This document shows, piece by piece, positions 10,911 to 59,970 of a DNA stretch of 64,000 nt. The translations under genes were made by a program, and so were the position numbers. Source of the DNA: Synchiropus splendidus (Eukaryota; Chordata; Actinopteri; Syngnathiformes; Callionymidae); the NCBI RefSeq assembly GCF_027744825.2, contig NC_071349.1, positions 4,526,001-4,590,000 on the forward strand. The letters are read 5' to 3'. The notes below the pieces were generated by a model. That model was not told where the DNA came from and did not search any database. It saw only the letters and a list, made by a program, of their open reading frames with translations. Each line of letters begins with the position of its first letter. The first letter of the stretch is position 1.

Positions 10911-11560
10911 AAGTAAGTCCGCTGGTCTGCCTGTCCCTGGGTCCTTGAAGCGTCACGCAGAAGCATAGTAGTCGATGCCTGTTTAAAAATTTGTTGATTT
11001 ATTCATTTTTTTCCACGAAAATGTGGCGCATTCACTAAACTGATTCAGACAAATTTAAACCAATAAAATGCATCCATATTATGAGTCTGCACTCGTTTTT
11101 CTTCATGAATTTGTCGGGAAACAGAACAGAGAGCATTCGGGAACGGGAGAATGAATAAGAAACAAAATCGAAGTCAATCTGGTGAAATTAGTGACTCGTG
11201 TGGCTCTAATGTTGTAACGGGGTCATAGAAGCTCAAATAAATTGCAGCAGTACGACGTTATAGCCTATGAATGAGCCGCAACGGGAGCCCCATTCATTTT
11301 TTTTGTGGTCCTCAGCACCTAAAAAAGCCGTTTTTCGTGACCCCATGCACGATTCAATAGATTCAACATTCGTGACCACATGAACGAATTGCCTTGAGAC
11401 CAGGTTGAGTGAGTTTGTAATTAGTGGATTGAGATCAGGTGTGTGTGTGGCTGTGGAGCTTGTTTGGTGGGAAGACACCCACCAATCCTGGAAGAGAGGA
11501 GTAGAAGAAAGCGGGAGCAGGAAGTTGACCATAACAATAAGACAAGATGGAGGGGGCCTG
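10911..11560. other. Spacer without recognisable gene
   Basis: The 99-codon minus frame at 11233-11532 has no family motif and low-complexity Ser/Thr-rich content; it was not accepted. Confidence 0.5.
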
Positions 11561-11566
11561 TGACAT

Positions 11567-12140
11567 CAAACTTCCTGGGTGACTTGAGGGGTGTTCTTGT
11601 TTGAGTCTAGAACAGTGACATGGTGGTCATCTAAGGCATTCTCAACAACAACAAAAAAAACATTATAAATATAAATACATACATTTTCAATAAATACATT
11701 TTCAAACGGCTTTTACTTTGAAATGACTCATGACATTGAGCTCAAACTTCCTGGGTGACTTTCAGAGATGCTCTAGTTTGAGTCTACTGCAGTTGCATCA
11801 TGGTCAACCAAACGAACCAAATCCTATAGGCATAATTTTCAAAAGGCCTTTACTTTGAAATACCACACGAGATTGAGTTCAAACTTTCTGGGTAACTTCC
11901 ACGAACTCCAAAATATTATTATAAATATATACATATCCACATTCCATAGGCATACTTTTCAAAAGGCTTTTACTTTGAAATAACACATGAGAATGAGTTC
12001 CACAGATGATCTAGTTCGAGTCTAGACCAGTGGCATAGTAGTCAACCTAAGCGATTCAATAAAATATAATTATAAATATGTACACATCAATTTTCAGCAA
12101 AAAACATACGGTATAGTTCAGTGTCTTTTAATTTGAAATT
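11567..12140 (+). repeat. Divergent tandem array, 3-4 units
   Basis: The words caaacttcctgggtgactt (11567, 11743, changed at 11880), ctagtttgagtcta (several places) and cttttactttgaaat (11710, 11847, 11967, loosely 12126) recur in the same order. Unit length shrinks from about 176 to about 120-137 bp through internal deletions. The array ends ~130 bp before the vrk1 promoter-like patch. Confidence 0.7.
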
Positions 12141-12273
12141 GGCATCGCTGTGGCGTTGTTGTAATACTCGTTTTTTTGTTTCGTTTTGGTGCGGGCTTCA
12201 CTTTGGTAATAAAGCGCACCACAGGAAATATTTTATACAGAAAGAAAAATGTGCAATACTTTTTCCGCTATCG

Positions 12274-12308
12274 TTACGTCACATCCGGTAAACACTATTT
12301 GCGGGAAG
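12274..12308 (+). promoter_or_regulatory. vrk1: vrk1 promoter-like cluster (CRE, ETS, E2F-like)
   Basis: Three words lie within 35 bp: ttacgtca (12274-12281, CRE/ATF on the minus strand), acatccggt (12281-12289, ETS when reversed: accggatgt) and tttgcgggaag (12298-12308, E2F-like). No TATA box is seen. This composition fits a constitutive, proliferation-linked promoter, the known expression style of VRK1. A consensus donor (tctgcac|gtaaga, 12338) lies just downstream and could close a non-coding first exon. The assignment to vrk1 is inferred from position. Confidence 0.5.
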
Positions 12309-12337
12309 TTTGCTGCTCAAGTCCAGATCGTCTGCAC
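12290..12337 (+). other. vrk1: Candidate non-coding first exon of vrk1
   Basis: Bounded on the right by the donor gtaaga at 12338. The coding exon begins with an acceptor (ggctttcag) exactly before the ATG at 12971, which implies a spliced 5' UTR. The start is arbitrary, set by the promoter words. An alternative acceptor, attacag, ends at 12933. Confidence 0.4.
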
Positions 12338-12404
12338 GTAAGACAAGACTTGTAGTTATCTGCCGTCAAACAACGAAACTACTTGGCGACACTACATATA
12401 CATG

Positions 12405-12424
12405 TATATATATATATATATACA
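12405..12424. repeat. (TA)n microsatellite
   Basis: Short TA run in the presumed 5' intron of vrk1. Confidence 0.85.
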
Positions 12425-12829
12425 TACATATGTGTGTTTGTTTGTTTCGGTAATGTTAGTCAGCCTCTTCGACGTGTTTGAAGCGCGCCTGGAGGCTAAT
12501 GTGAGGCTATAAGTGACCTGTAAATTACCATATAAGTCGGCGAGTGAGTCAGAACAGCTCGAAAACGGTGTGGGGTCCGCTTTGCAGTGGCTATTATCGA
12601 TCATCAACAGTCGACATGAATAAGTTACTCTGTTGTTCTGGACAATGACAATGGCTACTATGCTAACAAAGAGTGGTTGATGAAAGCTTGTCCATTTAAG
12701 TGGCGTCGTTTACTGAAGACACTCAGTTATTAGCTTTGTATACTCTAGTGTCAAATGTATTATTTCTAACGACATAACATGCAAACACTTGCTGACATGA
12801 TGAATGTCTTTGGCATTATAAATGTACTT

Positions 12830-12831
<2 letters not shown>

Positions 12832-12861
<30 letters not shown>
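12832..12861. repeat. (TG)n microsatellite
   Basis: Thirty bases of TG repeat, ~110 bp before the vrk1 coding start. Confidence 0.95.
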
Positions 12862-12864
<3 letters not shown>

Positions 12865-12970
12865 GTGACAGTGATGTAATGTCAATATGTAATGTTCCCA
12901 TATTCATGTCATCTTGTGTTTTATGATTACAGTATATTCTACGTCCTTCTGGGGACACATCGGCTTTCAG

Positions 12971-50869
<37,899 letters not shown>

Positions 50870-51200
50870 CATCTGGAGAAGGTGGCAAACGGGCAACAAC
50901 ACCCCAAGCCAAGAAAGAAGTTGGTTGACCTTCCCATGTAACAACATTGCATTTACATGTATACCTTGTCATGACTGTTCAACATGTTTGTCTGGGTGTG
51001 TGTGGGGGTGTGTTTTGTTCTTCTTTTGGAAATGAAAAATGTACACAAAACTGGCGATTCCATTGTGACAATTCATTCATGAACTCATGGCAGGAGGTAT
51101 TTCAAAAGTCGTGAAATTTATTCTAAAGATAGCAAAAATGGATTTTTTAATAACATCAAATACTAATTAAAGAATAATTAAAACCAGACAAGACAAAGCA
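50870..51200 (+). other. vrk1: Probable vrk1 3' UTR
   Basis: Follows the stop codon. The first plausible poly(A) signal is attaaa at 51166-51171; an aataaa lies near 51762. The true end cannot be fixed from sequence alone. Confidence 0.4.
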
Positions 51201-53830
51201 GGTAATATCCAAATCTTTTCAGTAGCACAGTGTTCAAGCTTTGCCATTCAACTGGTTGTTTAAATTGCAAATGGGGATTATCAATGTAAAGAATGAATCT
51301 GTAAGCATTGAAATAGCATGGAGAGCTCCAAGTAGACACGTCACTGATGCATGAACTTCAATTTGAGAATTTTGAGATTCTGAGATTATAAAATGGATAT
51401 TTTCAGACCACATGTTGGCATCAATTTGCATTCCAGTGTGACAGACTTTGTTCCTAAATTAAGCTGTATCGATTAGCGTTATAGTCACTTTTCACACAGA
51501 CACGTTGCTTCCATCATTTCCTGTTTCTTCACAATTTTACTGTGTTTTAAATGTACTTGAAGGTTTTTAGTTTGGAATTTTACTTATTAGAGAAAGTTTT
51601 GCTATAACAGCAATAGTTAAAATAAGGGACGTCCCGATGCCACTTTTTTACCGACAAAAAAGATGAGAATTGACATTTGAGCACTTGTCGATGCTGTACT
51701 GATTCATCCTTCATCCTTCACCTGCCTTCAAGTAATTCATAATACCATAAAAGTCATTTTAAATAAAGAATGAATTAATGTAGTCAGGAACAGATTGTGA
51801 CATCTCAGTGGCTTGCATCGTGTCGTCTGATGGATCCAACCATTGGCACATATTTTGGGATGCTGGAACAGTTCTGGTCAGAGATACATAGATTAATGGA
51901 AGACATACTACAAACACAAATTGTGAACATTTTTTGCAGTGTCATATTATCTGGTATGGAATAATGAACATTGCAAAAAAAAAAAAAAAAAACTGTATTA
52001 TTATTATATTGGAGAGATTGGGTTAAGGACACACAGCCGGGCCTTAATATTGTTGAATTGAATCAAGAGCTGTCCTCGTACCAGATACACGCCGTCACAT
52101 ATAAACTTGTCCATTTTAGGAGTCATAGGCAGTTCTTTTACTGGAAATATTGCATGCACCTTTTCTCTGAATTGTAATTTAGCTGGGTCAATGTGACCCA
52201 ATAAAACACTTCTCTGGCAGGACAGATGTCATTATTAAATGTCTAAGGACAAGTGGAACTTTTGCATTCAAGCTTGTTTTTTCGAGAATATGTGGGAGAG
52301 ATTGTTGTTTTGAAACCTTGGCAACTGAACCATTTCAGGTGAACTGCTATCAAGTGAGATATATGTGTTATTGTGAAATTTGCAAATCAATTAGTCTCCA
52401 ACAATGTACAAAGGGCCAAGTGAATTGGAGACATCCAAAACATCCTGAATAGTATGCACCACAATTCTCCTCAGCATGAAGTTTTGAGAAAAATATAAGC
52501 ATTTTCTGCAGGTCCTTGGGACTGGACACAGGTTCAATGCAAATACCGCTTAAAGCATTTTTTTCCCTAGTGATTACTGCACTGGGGCTATCTACCGAAC
52601 TGTTTACACACAGATTCAGACACTGCTTTCTTTTTGTGCTTCGATGTAAAGTATTATATGTCAATGGAAATTCATGTCAGGATTCTTTCATTGTGTATGA
52701 TTTTTCAATGAACACTGCACTAGATTTCTCAGTGCTCTTGTGTGGGCAGCATCTTCCAATATTTATGGGTAGGCATGTTCTGGTCCACAACATTCTCCAG
52801 ACAGACCATATTTAATTGTGACAATTCCTAAGGAAAAAATGGGGTGTGTGAGCGAGGTCAGAGGACAAAAGAAAAAAACATGGGATCGCAAGTCACTGTA
52901 AAGGGAGCATAGAATGAATGTCATGGGTAAATCAGTTGTCGCTCCATGATAAAATAATACAGAAAGGCAAACACCAGCAGCAGTCTGTCATCTAGCAAAA
53001 TGAATACAGAGCCCATATTTAATTCTGATAAGGCTGAATATAATTTCAAAGTCAGATGTGTTATCATTGGCATGTCCCTTTGCTGGACCGATTTTACCAA
53101 AAGCAAGTCACTGCTATTATGATGAACACGGAAACAATTTATACTGCTGTGCTGGTCCGATCTTGTGTTCTCTGCATTTTTGAGGTTATCATGTTGGGAA
53201 TTTTTTGTGAAGCAAGGACACAGCAACAATACCCACTCAGCTGTAATTGTATCACTTAAACAAATACCTGAAATAAGGAGTTTTTATGGTCACCAAGCCC
53301 ACAGGAACACAGGAAAAGCCTTTCTTTTTTCTCATCTGGACTGGCAGAAGGGTGGGGATGGAGAGGATTATAATGCGCTGCATGTGGCCATGACAGTGAT
53401 GATTCATGATGTATCTGCCCTTTGAGATGAGAAGTCCCCAGCTGGTCTGACATTTCCTATTCCCATAAATATGAGATTAAGCCATGCATTTGCTTGACTT
53501 CACCTCTTAGCATCTTGATTTTATTATATAGTATTTTTGACTGCAATGCTGTTTGAGCATTACAAGTTGTGTTCTCTGTGGCATCAGGACAGCCGCCCTA
53601 CGATGTATCACATTCACACACATGCAGACACACACAAAGAAGTGACCTGGTGAAAGAACAGTATGTGATTGAGAAAAGACAAAAATGCAGTGTATAAATA
53701 GTTACTGGTGCTAAAGCTTTTACATGAACTTCAAAAGTAATTTGATACAGATCAGATTGTGCCATAAGAGTAATATCGTCGTGGAATTTGCCATGGCGGG
53801 TAATCGATACAATCATCAATAGATGTAAAG
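51200..53830. other. Spacer, no gene or element recognised
   Basis: AT-rich. Frames of 60-100 codons on both strands (for example 52368-52664 minus, 52516-52815 plus) overlap each other and show no motif. An A run sits at 51976-51991. Confidence 0.5.
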
Positions 53831-53925
53831 CTGGAGACGGGCAGCAAGTGGAATATATACAAAGAAATATCGAGCTTGAAGTCCCGGAGCCGAGCAGTGA
53901 TGGAAAAGCTAAGCCACCGGCATGC

Positions 53926-54540
53926 AGTTAACTGGTAATCTTGCTGAGAATTGGAAATGGTTTAAGCAAAGATTCAATATATATTTAGCAGCGAGTGGAA
54001 CTGGGGACGAGGATGAACAACATTTTCTTGCGTATGATTGGTGAAGATGCTTTGGACATTTATAATCGCTTTCAACTGGATGAAGCAAATCTGACTTTGG
54101 CAGAGGTGATGACAATGTTTGAAGAATATTTTGTGCCTAGACAGAATGTGACCTTTGAAAGGTACAAGTTGGCAGAGCTCCACACACACTGAGCAAAACT
54201 TGTGAATTTGGCACTCTAACAGATTCCCTTGTGAGAGAGAGAAGTGTTTGTGCAACATCAGATAATGCACTCAGAGAAAGGCTGATGAGAGAGACAGGAT
54301 TGACACTGGACAAATGTGTCAGTATGTGTCGAGCTGCCTAAACTACACAGCTAAAGAACTACAGCAGGAAAACAAAGGCAATAAACAAATAACAGCGAAA
54401 GACGAAAACATTTTCTAAATACAAGGAGCTAAAAGAGAAAAATGTTGAGTACTGATGTAGCAAATGTGTGAGTACTCACAAACCAAGATCATGTCCAGCA
54501 TATGGGAAAACATGTAACAACTGTGGAAGAAACAGTCATT
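53926..54540 (+). pseudogene. Gypsy gag relic
   Basis: A capsid-like part (LAENWKWFKQRFNIYL near 53940-53990, then an open frame 53995-54192 with ALDIYNRFQLDEANLTL and FEEYFVPRQNVTFERYK) is followed by stops and by a Cys-rich CCHC-like knuckle (CVSTHKPRSCPAYGKTCNNC region, 54460-54545). Frames shift at about 54192 and 54410. Confidence 0.8.
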
Positions 54541-54599
54541 CTGCAAAATGTTGCAAAAGTACTTCAAATGCAAAAGTTGATACAGTTGACAAGGAAGAT

Positions 54600-56930
54600 A
54601 GTTATTGTGGATGTGGTTCAAGCTTGTATGATTGAAAAAGAAGAATGGATTGTGCACATCACTGTGAATGAAACAAAAATACCATTCAAGTTGGACTCTG
54701 ACGCCCATGTAAACCTGCTGTCTCTGAAGGACTACGAGACACTGAGGGAGAAGAGCAAAATCAATCCTGTAAAAACAAAGGTAACTGGATATACTGGAGA
54801 ACGTGTTCCAGTCACAGGTAGTTGCATTGCATTCCTTTAAACACAAGGATCAACAAATAAGAGCAGTTACTGATAGTGGACATGGATGTTCAACCAATCT
54901 TGGGACTCAGTGCATGTACCAAGCTCTTCTTCTCTTTTGAAGAGAGGATTTGTGTTGACATGACCAAATGCAAAAAAAGATCACAGCTTGCTTATGGAGG
55001 AGTATAAAGACTGTTTTGAAGGACTTGTGTGTTTGCCAGGGGTCCACAAAATACATGTTGACAAGTCTGTGACATCTGTTGTGCATCCCTGCAGGAAGGT
55101 ACTGTTTGCACTGCAGGAGAAACTGAAGGAATAACTGTTGCGCATGGAAAAATCACAAGTCATGGAGAACATACATGAACCAACAGTCTCAAACTGCTCG
55201 CTTGAGACAATGATGGACGACATCATAGTTTGGGGAGCTACGCGCGAAGAACATTATGCATGACTAAGACACGCTCTGGACAAAACAGGAGAAGTGAATC
55301 TAAAACTAAACAAAGACAAATGTTCATTTGAAGTGAAAACAATCACCTTCGTGGGTGACGTTGTGAGTGAGGAAGGAGTGAAACCAGACCCGAGAAAAAC
55401 ATCAGCCATCAACAACATGGAAAGTCCGAAGAACAAAGATGATGTGAGACGGTTCCTAGGGATGGTTGCTAAATTCATCGCTCAACTATCAACCCAGTCA
55501 GCACCCCTCAGGAGTCCTGTTGAGCAAAGAGAAATGAATGGATCTGGTCACACGAGCAAGAACAGTGCTTCCTTCTGACACGGGAGCCTGTGTTGGAAGT
55601 TCTACGACCCACAGAAGAGCATCAGAGTCTGAGGGGAGATGTGTCACAGTATGGCCTGGGAGCGGTTTTGTGGTGTTGCTGCAAGTGCTGAATCCAGGTA
55701 TGCACAGAAAAAGAGCTTCTTGCAAGTGTATATGCCTGTGAGCGTTTCCATCAGTTCATCTATGGCCAAACGTTTGAAATAGAAACCGACCATAAACTTT
55801 TGCTGTCCATCATGGTGAAACCTTTAAATGACTGTCCTGTTTGTACAAAATGGATGCTCATCAGGCTGCAGAAATATGATGTGCACATGGTATATACACA
55901 AGGAAAGTACATGTTCACCGCTGACACCTAGAACTGTGGATAAGGGAGAAAATGCTGTGAAAAATGTACAGAAATACAGGCATATGTAGACATGATTGTG
56001 GCATCATTGCCTGTAACTGCAGACAGGTCAGAACAAATACGGAGAAAAGCTAATACAGAAGCGACCATGAAAGAGGTCAAGCATACGATACAGACAGGAT
56101 GGCCTGAAAACAAGAGTGACTGCCCAGGGAAAATACAGGACTTTTGGAACTGTGGAGCAGAGCTTTCAGTAGTGGATGGCATCGTGATGAAAGGGAGTAA
56201 ATTTGTTATTCCATGCTCACTACGTGAACAAATGCTTCAAAAGATCCACGATGGCCACCTTGGTGAGGTGAAGTGTAAACGCAGGGCAAGAGAAGTGATG
56301 TACAGGCCGAGAAGAAATCAAGAAATTAGCCAAACAGCAGCAGCATGTAAACTGTTTAATCCAAAGGCTACAACAACAATCGGAGCCGCTAATGATTCAC
56401 CCTGTGCCCCACAGACCTTACTATAAGGTGGGAACTGATCTTATTTGATCACGAAGGGAAGAACTACATGGTAGTCACAGATTATTTCTCAAACTACCCT
56501 GAAGTTGGAACACTGTTATCAAGGATGCGCAAAGCTGTCTTTGCCAGTGAATGGGGAGTCCAGCATATTACATCTAGTCCGAACTATCCGAAAACCAATG
56601 TACTGGCAGAGAGCTCTGTGAAAGTTGTGAAAAGGATGATGAAGAAAGCACAGGACAGAGATGACTTTCAGAAAAACATGTTGATCTACAGAAGTGCACC
56701 ACTAGAAAACATAAGCCCAGATGCTGATGGGGAGGCGGATTCACTCCAATCTTCAAATGAAGGAGCTGCTAACGCGCAGAAGTGCATAGAAGGTCAGAGT
56801 CAGAAAGGAGGAACAAAAGAGGAAACAAAAAATGGTTCTATGATCGGACTGCAAGACACCTGACTCGACTGAAGCCTGGAGATAAGGACATCTCAGAGAC
56901 GCCTCTGACCGCACTTGGAGACAACAGGGA
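54600..56930 (+). pseudogene. Gypsy pol relic (PR-RT-RH-IN), many breaks
   Basis: Protease near 54640-54770: the active-site triad reads D-S-D-A instead of DTGA/DSGA, so the glycine is lost. The reverse transcriptase lacks its fingers: a jump near 55190 leads into the palm (DDIIVWGA, 55215-55245) and the thumb (55294-55500, VGDVVSEEGVKPDP). RNase H near 55600-55930 (QFIYGQTFEIETDHKLL). Integrase zinc-binding and core parts at 56150-56860 (IVMKGSKFVIP, VVTDYFSNYPEV, HITSSPNYPKTNVLAES). Stops and frame changes occur roughly every 100-300 bp. Confidence 0.85.
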
Positions 56931-57232
56931 CTAGTGGAAGAGGAAGTCACTCCACGTTCCCATAGGATTCAGATGGAGAACAGATCGTCTCTGAGGAGAA
57001 ACCGCAAAGACCTCAGATTCAGAATTTGCTACAGAGTCTGTACCATCAAATGCTGTGGTCAATCGATCCAAGTTGCAGACTGTTCCTAGACTGAGGAGAC
57101 ATATACAGCCACCCAAGAATCTGATTGAAAGTTGTTAAATACTTGCTTATATTGTTAAAAAAAAAGGAAATAAGTATATAAGGAATGTCAGTGTGTGTCT
57201 TGCTACGGATGCTTAGAGTTTGTAGTTCTTGT

Positions 57233-57333
57233 ACTTCTCTCTGACAGCAAACACCAGCTCAGGCTGTGAAAGAGACCAGCGTCATCAACAAGTGAGACTT
57301 TTTCATCACATTATTGTTGGAATATAAATGTGT
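57233..57333 (-). pseudogene. Truncated NLR LRR-exon edge (duplicate of 59432-59532)
   Basis: About 100 bp nearly identical to 59432-59532: the first ~31 coding bases of an LRR exon (to the splice border at 57263) plus ~70 bp of the preceding intron. Identity stops abruptly at 57233, next to the gypsy relic, and again at 57333. It shows that a further LRR repeat unit once existed here or was copied. Confidence 0.85.
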
Positions 57334-59041
57334 TCTGCACTCTGGCCAGTGTCACAAACATTTCCATACAACAATAGATAGACAGATATTCTTGATTTGT
57401 CCCACAGTGGGGAGATTCATGATGACGACATACGTTTCTCCACTCATTATAGTAAACCACAGACCTGCAGATATCATGAGCAACAGCGCCACCTTCAGGA
57501 AGAGGTGGGGGGCAGGAGGATGACAGGATGAGCCCCCAAAGCATGTGAAGAAGAAGTATCGCAGGTCCTTCCTTCTGCCTGCTGTTTGACTTCACAACAG
57601 AAAACTTTTTTCCCCGATTTTGTAGTCTATTTCTATTGCATTTCATTTTGCTGCTGTAAATGTGCAATTAATCTCATCTTATCTGCAGGGTGAGGTTGAA
57701 ACAGCCAGAGAGAAATGTAAATACCTGGAGGAAATACGTGAAACTCATTGGTGCACACCATGACAAACATTTATTTTCGGGCTCTTCACCAGCGTCGCCA
57801 ACATTTCCACACATCACACTTCAACACTGAATACAATGAGCACGCAGATCTGCTGACAACGTGAGCAACACCGCCACCTACAGGTTAAAGTCGAAACAGC
57901 TACAAGGAAACAAATATGGATATGAAACACACCTGAGGAGCAAACAATAAAACTACCGGCTGTTGTCTTCTATATATTTATAGATATTTTCTATATTATA
58001 TAATTATATTATTATGACTCTCAATGCTCTGGGTTTCATCCACTCGATGCTGTTGGAATTGGACGTTTTCATGCTCCTAGCATTCTTAAGTCATCTTCCT
58101 CTGGGCTACACTCATCCCCTACCAGCAGCTTCACCCACGGAGCTCAACAGAAGCTGAATTCTACTGAACTTTAAAGGAGGTTCCCCCTTCTCTACCTGCA
58201 GTGCAGCAAATCCAAAACAGGCTCTTTTACTGTGGAAGAGTTGAGTCAAAAACAAGGCAAAGCGACCAGTTAAAGAGCTTGTTGAAAGAACTGGAGACAT
58301 CAAATGGCAGGTTGATCTTCTGACACCACATCAGGAGGCCTTGGTTGGAGGTTTCAGCTGGTGACCTCATCACACCATTTCTCCGTAGCTTTTCAGTGAG
58401 TCACTGCTGACTTCTAAAAGATATTGTTCAGGTACATAGTCTTGTGTTTGTAACTACCTTGGGGCAAAGAAGACATGGCGAGTCAAACAGCCCTTTTCCT
58501 ACTGAGTCATGCGCAAGTTCAGCATCTGTCGGTTTGCATTCAGAAAGACCAGAGAAGACCATTTCAGCCAATGACATGATTAACAAAGTCCATTCATCGC
58601 CACTGCTGCTCTGTCAGAGACTCGTGAGTCGAGCAGTTCTCATGGATCAATCACACACTCACACTTCTTCAGGTCAGATCTATAACATCTCTGGTCCACA
58701 GTAGTCCAGCCTGGAGGAAGAAAGAGAGAGAGAAGGATTAGAGTGAATTCAGATGTTTCAGGACTATGATCTCCTGCTGCTAAGTGGACGGCTATTTCAT
58801 GACTGTGTTGATGAGAACAAAGATGGATCTCTAAACAGCTGCACAGTCTCTACTGTCTACTTGGTGCTTCCACTGGTGTCCAGCAGGAGAACCTGTCATG
58901 TGTTTGGATTCATGTGCTCAGTTCAGATGAAGAGTCTGAGTAGCGTCACACACCCACATCCTTTCTGTCTGCTTCTGGACCTCATGTTTAGTCTGAGGCT
59001 CTTTGGAGCTCAGTCAGTCAGTTCTGCTGCGCTGTCCATAC
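57334..59041. other. Spacer with a divergent duplication; no SPRY exon found
   Basis: 57350-57510 and 57790-57920 share acatttcca...acaac, agatctgctga-like, gagcaac(a)gcgccacct and a following aggt part, so a block is duplicated with strong divergence. Fish NLRs often end with a B30.2/SPRY exon downstream of the LRRs; I searched the minus strand here by eye for it and saw none. The + frame 58753-59148 is the antisense of an LRR exon and spacer. Confidence 0.45.
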
Positions 59042-59194
59042 CTGAGAGTCTCCAGCCTAGCAGACAGCTGCTCCAGTCCTGGTCCTCCTGGATGATTGTG
59101 GCTCAGGTCCAGTTCTCTCAGACGGGAGAGATTAGAGGTCAGAACTGAGGCCAGACAAGCACAGCCTCTCTCTGAAATCCGACACTGAATCAAC
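59042..59194 (-). CDS. NLR LRR exon 3 (153 bp, shortened)
   Basis: Acceptor ttacag before the exon, donor gtatgg after it; [40 protein letters not shown], then ARLETLR. It is 21 bp shorter than its neighbours, missing about seven codons just before LETLR, with the frame kept. The sequence type (HNHPG) is that of the last LRR, which normally precedes a SPRY exon. Confidence 0.8.
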
Positions 59195-59289
59195 CTGTAA
59201 TGAAGGAGAAACAGTGTTTCAGAGAATCATGAGAGCAGAAGAACCGTCCAGTTGTGGAGCAGAACTGAAGAGAGGAGATGTGTTCTGAC

Positions 59290-59463
59290 CTGAGAGTCTC
59301 CAGTTTACAGTTTGGACTCTTGAGTCCATCAGACAGGAGCTCCACTCCTGCATCCTTCAGGTTGTTGTAGCTCAGGTCCAGTAGTGTCAGACTTGAGGAC
59401 GGAGAGCTGAGGACTGAGGACAGAAAGGAACCACTTCTCTCTGACAGTAAACACCAGCTCAGG
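59290..59463 (-). CDS. NLR LRR exon 2 (174 bp)
   Basis: 174 bp, intact frame: [46 protein letters not shown], donor gtcaga. Closely related to LRR exon 1; both arose by tandem exon duplication. Confidence 0.9.
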
Positions 59464-59598
59464 CTGTGAAAGAGACCAGCGTCATCAACAAGTGAGACTT
59501 TTTCATCACATTATTGTTGGAATATAAATGTGTTTTGGAAAACTTTGTTCTCATTAGGATTTTCTTACAGAGGCACCACAAACAACACACTCCCCTGA

Positions 59599-59624
59599 CA
59601 CACACACACACACACACACACACA
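59599..59624. repeat. (CA)n microsatellite
   Basis: CA run directly before the repeat of family A at 59640. Confidence 0.9.
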
Positions 59625-59639
59625 AGTTTGTCTTCCGAT

Positions 59640-59868
59640 CTTAGTGAGGACCGTCATTGACATACATTGACATACATTGACATAACACTTTTCCCAGCCG
59701 CTCAGCCTTAAACATAACCATCTAAAACAGATGGCTAAACTTAACCTTTTTCAATTATAATAACCCAGCAATTTTGTAGTTTTAAACCTTGACAAAGTGA
59801 GGGCTGGCAAAAATGCCATCACTTTGCATTTGCACCTGTTCATTAAAACTCACAAGGTCCTCACAGAG
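59640..59868 (+). mobile_element. Family-A repeat with inverted ends (MITE-like)
   Basis: Starts cttagtgaggacc and ends ggtcctcacagag; the ends are inverted matches at 11 of 13 positions. A 13-bp unit (attgacatac) is locally repeated near 59655-59680. The inner part shares ttttcccagcc and a gagggctggc/gaggcccggcc stretch with 10628-10910 and 8859-9083. CA-rich sequence lies on both sides. It lies in an NLR intron. Confidence 0.6.
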
Positions 59869-59907
59869 ATAGAAGTACAAAAAAAAACACACACACACTT
59901 GCACTGC

Positions 59908-59970
59908 TATCTTAGTGGGGGCATCTCATTGCCATAACCCTTTCCCCAGCCTCTCATCCTAAACCTACAC
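59908..59970 (+). repeat. Family-A repeat, partial fourth copy
   Basis: cttagtgggggcatctcattgcc followed by ccccagcctctcatcctaaac resembles the first 60 bp of the copy at 59640. Confidence 0.5.

Larger units (their letters stand above)
53830..57230 (+). mobile_element. Ty3/gypsy-type LTR retrotransposon relic
   Basis: Gag, protease, reverse transcriptase, RNase H and integrase pieces follow each other in the gypsy order, in many different frames. The A-rich stretch 57155-57180 could be the polypurine tract region; no LTR pair was identified, so both ends are approximate. The right end adjoins a piece of NLR gene at 57233. Too damaged to encode anything. Confidence 0.85.

Noticed and set aside
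11567..12140. CRISPR-like array
   Set aside because: Units are long, divergent and without uniform spacers; the genome is eukaryotic.
57334..59041. B30.2/SPRY exon expected after the last LRR
   Set aside because: No LDP, WEVE or similar SPRY motifs seen in any minus frame; not annotated.
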